Source: Rhypophila decipiens (Eukaryota; Ascomycota; Sordariomycetes; Sordariales; Naviculisporaceae). From it: a DNA stretch of 64,000 nucleotides. Made by a program: the position numbers and the translations under genes. The notes beneath the pieces were generated by a model. The model had not been told where the DNA came from. It did no database searches and was given only the letters and a program-made list of their open reading frames with translations. Where the stretch lies: the NCBI GenBank assembly GCA_033297075.1, contig MU858046.1:682001-746000 (forward strand), written 5' to 3'. Below are positions 56,209-64,000 of this stretch, piece by piece; the stretch's first letter is position 1, and the number at the start of each line of letters is the position of its first letter.

Positions 56209-58539
56209 TTCTTTTTCTTGCAATGTTTTGTTTCTATTTTTATTCTCTTCTCTTCGCTTGTTTCCTTCTTCATTCTTTTTTTACATATCGACTCTCTCAG
56301 GTGATATGAAGTCTTCTCGGAGGTAAGGACGTATTGCTGCTGTTCTACGGATACACTTGACAGCCTCTCGCGAGTCGAGGCTAAGACTATTCCTTCACAG
56401 CTTCTTGATTTGGTGGGGAAAATACTTGGGAAGGAGGGACAGAGGTACCAACTCTTGGTGTATTTATGTGTAATAGTGGCATACATCTCTTATTATCAGG
56501 GGGGTCAGACACTTCGGTTTGCCGGAGACATATTTTTACTTGCTTGAGCATTTGAGAATCTTGATTTCTTTGTTATTTTGTATAGAAAGCATTCAACTTA
56601 CATGTAGATATATTGATCTATTATGTGAAGGTAAACTGCTCATGTCGTTCGAGCACAGAATCTTCATGATACCCAGTCTCAACCCCATTGTGTATCAGCT
56701 GTCTATAGGATACGTCTTAGGTCAACCAGGACACTTGGGTCAAGGCTCGATGTATGAAGATGTAGAGAAGTCTCGGCTTGGTTATGCGCACTGCCATCTG
56801 TCACAAGGCAGCTAGGCGAGGGGAAGAAATTTCACTCTTTTCTGTCTCAGCCTGGACAAGCTTGTTATGTTACTCGGTTAGAATAAATACCGCCAAGTCA
56901 GATAGTCATCAGGCACACCTCTCCGGATTCTCAACATGCGTCTGACCTCGGGACGGCTAATACTGGATTTTAACAACCTATATGACTTCATATATGGACT
57001 CGCAAACAACAATCTTGGTGTGACCTTGGCGCCTCTTGAAGTTCCATTGCGGGATATTGGGCCGAGAAGCTGCATTCTATAGAGCCCCCGAGATGATGTC
57101 AAAGACGCGGGTTTTCTTGAGACATCATCAATGGAACAACAAGAGCTCGAATATCGTCTCGTTTTCTCCGCGGACCCATATTCCAGCCGGCGTCAAGCAT
57201 CTATCCATAAGTGAAAGCCGGCGATGACGCAAGATGTCGGTGAGAAAGTGTGACGATGAGAGGTGTTCGCTGCTCGTGATCAACGGGTTGCGGGTGTGTC
57301 TAGACTGGTAATAGAATCGGCATAAACTTTGGACTCGAAGAGGTTGTCTATAACCCTCCAGGTCGGCAGGCAAGTGATATTCCTTCTCTTCCTTCCTTTT
57401 CTCGAGAGGCGTTGATAGTCCATCTGTGTGTCTGAGTTCAACCCGTGCTTGACCGCTCCGTGAGTCGAAGCTAGGAACCGGACCGCGGCCTCGAAGATTT
57501 GGACTCGATTGTGGTAAGCCTCAGTCAGGAGTCAGGACCTGGTCGGCTGGTTGGTATTCTTGACTCGTTGGCTCTGCGTGTCGGTAAGCAGCAATCTTAG
57601 ATCTGCGGAGAGATTGTGTTAGCAAGGATGGGCCACAAGATGTTGGAGGGTCACACAAGCTCCAAGCCCCAAGACCCCCAAAAGTGATCTATCACAATAC
57701 GCGGTGCCACCCACTCCTTCGCTTCTCTTCGACTTGGCAACGGTATAACCCGTGCTTGCTGCAGACACCACTTAGATATGCCCAGCCAAGGCGACCCGAA
57801 GGAGAAGAGAAGGAGCTTCAAGGAGCAAATGCTCCCAGAGACAGCGATGGTGCAAGCGTCGTGAAACATTTGTGTATTCTTGTTTCTAATGAGTCCGTGC
57901 CATGATGGCTGCGTTAATCGTAGAATTTTCCCAGCAATTAAGATACCTGAGGATAGGAAAGTTACCCGAAGCCCATCACGTCAACAACTCTCCATTCCCT
58001 CCCGAGGTAGTCGAACCGAGAAACCTCGGCCATGTCCATTTAACATCCGACCTAATAGTCCGGGTCGAAAGAGCTAAAAGGCCGATGGAGCATTTCTGCA
58101 ATCCGTCGGCCCTCCCAAGCCATAATAAAGGGGGAAGGAGCTTCCGTAAACCGAAAAGAAATGTGGCATGAATCCAGACCAGCCTATGCATGTCCCTGAA
58201 CGAAAAAAGAAAGAAAACAACACCTTCTAGCCAATCCGGTCGTTACCCACATCTCTTCGTGCGACCCCCAAAACGCCTCGCTGCTGATGATATCTGTATC
58301 TGGCAGTATCCTTGTCCGCCGCTTCAAATGCAACCAATGTGAGGAGAAATAAGAAAAGGGGAAGGGACCCGATGATGTCAATGTCTTAAACCCGAGGCCG
58401 TGATCGATAGTCTCGCAGAGACCCCGAAAAAAAAGAAACGTTTGCCAATGCGAAACCGGTAAGTGAAGCCGTGGCGCAAAGAAAAAAGAAACTCCAGAAC
58501 CCCAGGGAAAGATTGTACAACACCCAATCCCGCTACGCA
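56209..58539. other. 2.3 kb intergenic stretch
   Basis: Between tRNA-Gln and the 3' end of the Vivid-like gene. Short frames only; no motif or RNA gene recognised. Confidence 0.5.
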
Positions 58540-59202
58540 TCAGCTCTCCAGCTCGGTAAGGAACCCGACGCAATAGTCCCGGCCGTCGCAGCGAACAGGG
58601 ATCATGGTAAGGTAGTTGACGAATTTGCTTCCGTTCTTCTTGAAGTTGACCACTTCGATCTGCAGCTCGGAGCATTTCTCGACAGCCTTGCGCATTTTTC
58701 GAACGCATTCCTTGTCGACGTATTTCCTCGTCGACTTGGCCTTGACCTTACCCCCAGGCGCCTGGAGGAATCTGCAATTCGATCCTATCACCTCCTCGGG
58801 GGTATAACCGGTGAGCTGATAAAAGGGTTCTGAGGCGTATACGATTGGTTGGTCCGCCAGCTGCAAGTCGCACACGAGAATCGGGCAAGACATATCAACG
58901 GGACCGAGTTGCACCTTTGGGTTTGGTCGCTCCATAACTTTGATCTGCTGTGCTATTAGAAACCATGCAGAATCGAAGAGAGCTCATCGACAGGGATAGC
59001 CATACCAGAATTTCCATTATGTTGTACTGACTTGGCGCGTAGACTGAATCGTGGAAAACACCACCATCGTACGCCGAAGTCGACTGAACGTTTGTAAGCA
59101 AGCGTTCAGGAAGCCACAAGGCCGGGGACAGGAGGGCGGATGTAATACCTGATACGAAGGCACCTCCCAATAATTCATGGTTGCTTCTACGGACGAGTTC
59201 AT
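58540..59202 (-). CDS. Vivid-like LOV-domain blue-light photoreceptor
   Basis: Three exons, 59202-59149, 59083-59006 and 58944-58540, encode 178 residues (Neurospora VVD has 186). The start is MNSSVEATMNYWEVPSYQ, matching the VVD N-cap; ATG at 59178 is an alternative start. Exon 2 contains the VYAPSQYNIMEIL cap. The LOV core is in exon 3: GPVDMSCPILVCDLQLADQP, IVYASEPFYQLTGYTPEEVI, and GSNCRFLQ with photoactive Cys101 (VVD Cys108); Cys64 corresponds to VVD Cys71. TRKYVDKECVRKMRKAVEK and FKKNGSKFVNYLTMIPVRC complete the domain. VVD is a cytoplasmic/nuclear FAD photoreceptor that binds the White Collar complex and gives photoadaptation. The second intron uses the second of two tandem CAG acceptors, which gives the same spacing as VVD. 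Confidence 0.93.
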
Positions 59203-59552
59203 GGCTGCTGAGGATGCCGCGAGAAGGGTGATGATGTGTCTGTGTATCTCGACACTCTGTCTGAGGCGAATGGTCTTACTGTCGACACCGCTGCTATCTT
59301 CCCTAGCAAGAGCAATAGATGATGGGCTCAAAGGACGTTCTAGACTCCCGAAGTGGACAACGACGGGGAAGGGATAATGATATGTAAGTTGTGTAACTAT
59401 GTCAGACAATTCTAGGCCAATGACGAGGAGTGTGGTGAATGGTGTTCAAGAAGTTGACGCCCTATTTAGCCCAGGACGGGAAGCGGATCTGGAGGGATAT
59501 TTAATCGGATGCCGAAGACATTTGCCAGTGACGGATGGACGGGACAGCTTCT

Positions 59553-59563
59553 CGATCGAGATC
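59553..59563. promoter_or_regulatory. Candidate light-response GATC pair upstream of the Vivid-like gene
   Basis: CGATCGAGATC at 59553-59563, about 350 bases upstream of the start, has two closely spaced GATC words like those in White Collar binding sites. Only a candidate; GATC words occur by chance. Confidence 0.3.
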
Positions 59564-59849
59564 AGTCGGAAGGTGGTGAATTCCCCGTCGAAGCTTTGCA
59601 AGATTTCGATAACTGCCGGGATGGAAATCGAAGTAAACCGGCGGACATGGGCACACAGACTTGGGCACGATAAATGAAGCAGTTTGAAATAACACAAGGA
59701 GACGGAGTATCAGTCCTGTCATCGATAGCAGCAGCGATGAGCACACAGGCCACAGGCTTGCTCGCACAGGACTCGCAGGCAGCATTGATGCAGCCGGATG
59801 GGGCGTGGATTCTAGACCGGGCCAACGATTTCAGAGGTTGGGTGAGGTG

Positions 59850-59882
59850 GTGGGCAGTTTGTGGGCAGTTTGTGGGCAGTTT
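59850..59882. repeat. Three tandem copies of GTGGGCAGTTT
   Basis: An exact 11-base unit repeated three times (59850-59860, 59861-59871, 59872-59882). A small local duplication. Confidence 0.85.
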
Positions 59883-62508
59883 GTGTGCCTTCTTGACGTG
59901 GTCTCAGCGAAACTGGGTTCTTGATCCTGACGTGCATCGTGAGTGACTCTGAATCGAGGCGCTGTTAAGGGACGGCATCGGCCAGGCCAAGAAGAAGCTT
60001 GATTAAGCTCGAGGTACTAGCAGACGGTTAGCTGACAGGGGTCCTCTCCTGGGTCCTCTTCGCACCCCTAGACTGACCCGATTAGGCTTGGAGTGGTCTG
60101 TGGTGAGATCGAGGAATGAGGAATGCCGTATGGGAAAGCTAGAATACCACGAATACCTGTTGTTGCAGGGGGCCGTTAAGGGACCCAAACGTCAACAATG
60201 CGTAAAGCAGCTGACTGATGAGAGGTGAGAATGGGAGGGTTTGGCAGGTAGAGAGCAGTTTAGGCTGCCCATTTTTTTTGGACTGGTGGCCGATTGCCTG
60301 CGCGTGGATGACACTTGGCGGCTGCAAGAAACGGCGCCGTCCAGATCTGGAGCAGCGATCTGGAAGAACCCTCCAAGGCGCTCAGATCGAGCCAAAGAAC
60401 GGGGCCCACGCAGGTGCCCACCACACGCACCGTCACTCCACCCGCAACCAAATCGGCAGTGTGGGACCGCTTCTTGAGCCGCTGCAGCCGGATACCCGTT
60501 CCCATCTTGGCTTGTTTTGTTCATATTTATGAACCGCCATGCTCCCATTTGTGCATGTACGCGGTAATTTCGCCCTTATGACGGGTGTCGTGGAGGAGCA
60601 TACCGCCCCTTTCAACCTCGCGGTGACTGCACTCGCTTGTCTCTGGAATAGCAATTGCTATTGGTCCAACTGCCGCAGATAGTCCATGCATCAGCAATCT
60701 CATCCTGAACAGTTTGCAATGAGGCAACGGTATGTGAGGGTCGGGAAATGCAAGTCTTGCTCTGACCGAGCGGCACCGAAGTAAAACCATCAATACGACA
60801 AAATGGAAATCCTACCTACTTGCTACTTACCACATCGTCACCCGTGCTATGGCCGAGAACGTCGCGGATCCATGCAGCAAGTCTCCCATTTGGTGATTGA
60901 ACCTCTCAAGGTCGATCCCGATGGCGCTAGGTCCAAAGGGTGCCAATGTCTGGAAAGATGATTCGTGTTGGCTGATATCCAGATGCGGTCTGTGAGGACA
61001 GCGCTGTGCATCTGCCGACATCTCAGCCAGCACCTCGACGCTCAACTCCATGAGGACCATCGTGATCCCCAAATTAGGATACTGCGCCTGCATCAACAGG
61101 CTATCGCAACCATGCCACCCCCACGGCAGCCTCGACCTGTCTGGCTGTCCCCTTGTCAAGCCCATGATCTTTTTGTCGCGAGGTCACACAGCGCGTCTCC
61201 CATGCGTTACACGCTCAAGATTACGCGTGGGAAATCCATCGAGGAGTGGAGAAGAGGTTGAAACAGTGCGTGTAGAGATCTTGCTTTCCGGGGGATTTCC
61301 TTTCAAAGTCAACGACTTCGCGATCCGTGGGAATCCCGTCAGAAACCGAACATCAGGTATCGAGTAGCATAAGCCTTGATGTCCGCCTGGAGACGGAGTG
61401 GAAACCGAGAGCTAGCACATGATTGCTCAGAGTAAGCAATCACGGCGGTGGGTGACGCATCGTGCTGTCTCGGCCGTCCATAGTCCAACCAGCCAACTAT
61501 CGAACGAGCCGAAAGCCACAATGGAGTTCGATGGGCTTGAGCTCCCGTCTTCCCGGTTCTCGGTTCTGATAAAGACGGGAATGTTTGCGATCGGGAGGCA
61601 CAGAAACCTGACAATCGGGCGACCTGGCGAAGCACAGATGCAGTCAGAGCCTAGAGCCACCGGTTGGGCATCAGGCGCTGTGTGAGCTCGTGAGAAACTG
61701 CGTTTACTCCGTCAATCGGTCTGCAGTGTTCTGAATCGTGGAGATTGAGGCTGAACTTTGAAGCACGGGTGCCGATACCGTCGAGGAGCACGTCAGTTGT
61801 CCAATCGAGGTTAGAGTTTGATTTTGATCCCGGTGCGCTGTCAGGGGACAGGAGATCAACAAGTGTGGGCCAGCCGGAGCGGAGACCCGCCCGAAATCAG
61901 TTTAGCGACACCTGCCAACTGGGGCCACCGGGTGCCGGCCGCCGGGACTTGCAGTGGGGTTTCGGCTCAGCCAAAGCCTCCACTAAAGTCTCGGGAACAA
62001 CCGACTTTTGGCAATCACCTCAGCTGCACTGTGAGTCTGTGACTGCCCTGCAGCAGTCGGCCAATCCGCACAGCCGCCAATGCATGCATGCCAAGTGTGT
62101 GCCAAGTGCCAGTTGACAGTGGGGGCGGAAGCTTTGTGACGCGACTCCCAAGCACTTCGACTCTGGAGGTTTCACGCGTTGTTCGCCAATCTCCATTTCG
62201 ATCTCACAACTTCCTTTGAGGCGCTTCGTAAAGTCCGCCAAACAAAAGCCGGCGACACAATTGCATCATCAAACATCCGCGAGTGCTACCTGATGGATCC
62301 AATAGATCTTGGGTGCCTAACAATATTTCCGTCTCGGGATACGGTCGACCGAGGTTTCTCCTGCAAAGCCACTGCGCCAGACACGTATGTGGGGAGACAC
62401 AGCAGCCCGTTGCCAGAACAAGAAAGAATCTCAAAGAACTCGATACTTGTCCATATCGCCCAAACAGAAGATCGTGGCCTTTTTTAACAGCCGCAACCAG
62501 AGCACACG

Positions 62509-63751
62509 ATGCCACGGTTGCTCCAACGGTCGCGCCCTCAGGGCTCATCGGCGAATGCCTCGGCGAGCATGGCTCCCCGTGCCAAACTGCCCCCTTACGA
62601 GGAACCTGCTTTCCCGCTAAACGAAGAAGGGAAGCGTGCTCTGGCTGAACTTCGAAACGGCCGTGAGAAGCGCGAGTACGAAAAACACCTCAAGCAGTCA
62701 GCCACGTTTCTCCAGGACATCGTGGGTGCCACCAACGATGCGCACATCAAACGACAAAAGAAGTTAGCCGAACGCAATGCGAAACGTACTGCACAGGGTG
62801 TGACAGAAAGGACCGAGGCTGATGAGGAGATGGAACAAGCCGCAGCAGACCTGGAGGCCAGAGTATCGGAGCTCACCGATCGGTCCGAGGCCGCCATACG
62901 CCAAGTCATTGACTATGTTGCCGAGCTGCAGGACGAACAACAAGTTCTTGAAGAGGTACAACAGGAGGTTAATGCACAGAAACCACGGCCGGATCCTGCG
63001 GCCAAACGAGAACGTGGCGTTGATGACGATGGGGACGAGGCAGAAGATGTGGATATGGAGGATGCTGCGGGGGAGAGTCACATCGCAGGCGTGCGAGATA
63101 TTCTGAGGAAGGCCCGCCAGTCAAAGGCAGAGGAGTACAGCAGTCTGACGCCCGAGCAACGCTATGCTGAGAACAATCAGTACATCTCATTCAAAAATAC
63201 ATGGCACGACGCCCAACATCCGGATAATTCAGTTCCACTGCCCGATAAGTCAACTTGGTTCGATGAACAAGGCCGCCCTACCAAAGGTGCTGCGGCAGCA
63301 GACGACGACGATGATATAGTGATCGAGCGCGAGGTCAGAGACTTCAAGTGTCCTCTGTCTCTGCGAGTGATGACGGACCCATACAGCAATCACAAATGCA
63401 AGCACACGTTTGAGAGAGAATCCATCATGGAGTTCTTGAAGGAGCACCATGGCGTAGCAAAATGTCCCGTTTGCACCGTGGTATGGAAGTCCGCTCCCAG
63501 ACCAGAAACGTCCATCTTTACTAACTATCCCTTAGGAACTTCGAATAGTAGACCTTTACAGTGACGCTGTGATGCTGCGGAGGATCAAACGAGCCGAGAG
63601 AGACAAGCAGATGAATACGAATATCAACACCTCCGACGTTGAAGAGGAGGACGACGACGACGGAAATCAGAGTGTAATCACCGGGAGGTCGAGGAGTGTC
63701 AAAAAAGAGAAACGCCGTCCGCGTGGGTTCGAAGAGATCGATGATGACTGA
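62509..63751 (+). CDS. NSE2: SMC5-SMC6 complex SUMO ligase NSE2/MMS21
   Basis: Two exons, 62509-63480 and 63536-63751, encode 395 residues. The 55-bp phase-0 intron has donor GTATGG, branch ACTAAC and acceptor CTTAG. Coiled-coil regions occupy about 40-160. The SP-RING is in the C-terminal part: DFKCPLSLRVMTDPYSNHKC, KHTFERESIMEFLKEHHG, and AKCPVC; exon 2 continues ELRIVDLYSDAVMLRRIKRA, the standard end of the zf-Nse fold, and an acidic/basic tail. NSE2 is the SUMO E3 of the SMC5/6 complex in DNA repair. The intron splits the SP-RING; the unspliced frame lacks its end. The start MPRLLQRS is the first in-frame ATG. Confidence 0.92.
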
Positions 63752-64000
63752 TCCGACCACGTACCTATACCCAGATATCAGCAGGGCTTATCCGTACTGT
63801 TGCCATGTTCACAGGAGTCAATCTGTCAATGGTCCGTCGCCCTCCCAAGAAACGTAGATGGAACAGTACGTAAAAAGGTTTCATTGCTCATGACGGGTTT
63901 CCATCAACCGTGTGCCAAAGCCTCGGGAAGCTGGCACATGGCAAATGGTGCCAAGATATCTAGCTAAATGAGGGAACATGATAATAAGCTGAAGAGAAGA
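63752..64000. other. 3' flank of NSE2, end of window
   Basis: Non-coding sequence to the window edge; nothing recognised. Confidence 0.5.

Larger units (their letters stand above)
59203..62508. other. 3.3 kb gene-poor stretch
   Basis: Contains the Vivid-like promoter and an 11-base tandem repeat at 59850-59882. A minus-strand frame at 60827-61165 (112 codons) and another at 61339-61635 look somewhat protein-like but have no recognisable motif; not called. No RNA gene seen. Confidence 0.45.

Noticed and set aside
1..64000. CRISPR arrays, bacterial operons, transposase or virus-derived genes
   Set aside because: None seen; the window is typical fungal nuclear DNA.

Overview
This is nuclear DNA of a filamentous ascomycete (Pezizomycotina, most likely Sordariomycetes). 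The evidence is short spliceosomal introns (about 49-155 bp) with fungal GTRNGT donors and CTAAC-type branch sites, a dispersed 5S rRNA gene, intron-containing tRNA genes, and orthologues of lineage genes such as a Vivid-type LOV photoreceptor, a Yap1-type bZIP factor and a fungal PEX14. Genes lie on both strands without operons, separated by intergenic stretches of 0.3-6.5 kb. Gene models were built by reading donors, acceptors and phases by eye.

Layout. 0-15 kb: a DsbA/FrnE-like protein, a low-complexity hypothetical protein, an AGC/YANK (STK32-type) kinase in seven exons, then a 6.5 kb gene-poor stretch. 15-25 kb: a small probably mitochondrial protein, a RING ubiquitin-ligase candidate, a large alpha/beta hydrolase with a disordered tail, and a divergent pair of ribosome-biogenesis genes (mitochondrial ribosomal protein L27/mL41 and UTP14). 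25-30 kb: a 5S rRNA gene with a 5S relic next to it, and a Yap1/AP-1 oxidative-stress transcription factor. 30-44 kb: COQ3, RIB3, NDC80, PEX14, a second alpha/beta hydrolase, and a DHCR24-like FAD oxidoreductase. 44-50 kb: tRNA-Asp, an unrecognised membrane-anchored protein, and a GPI-type serine carboxypeptidase. 50-55 kb: a multi-intron non-coding gene whose introns carry box C/D snoRNAs, divergent from an Fpg/MutM DNA glycosylase, then a tRNA-like gene with an odd repeat-rich insert, and a small cupin. 55-64 kb: tRNA-Gln, a long gap, a Vivid-like LOV protein, another long gap, and an NSE2/MMS21 SUMO ligase.

The most interesting element is the minus-strand snoRNA host locus at about 50.4-52.3 kb. 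It has no sustained reading frame but shows repeated intron signals, and six introns contain ATGATGA or CTGATGA C boxes. Several snoRNA guides match rRNA: two obey the box-D plus five rule exactly at conserved sites (18S Am28 and Um578 in yeast numbering), and others match 25S. It faces FPG across a short shared promoter region. Other points of note are four introns with an AAG acceptor, a 15-nt microexon in the cupin gene, a catalytic serine codon split by an intron, and the tRNA-like gene with seven CAGCG repeats.

All gene identities rest on recognising families from the translated sequence. rRNA comparisons are from memory of conserved rRNA segments and need a computational check.
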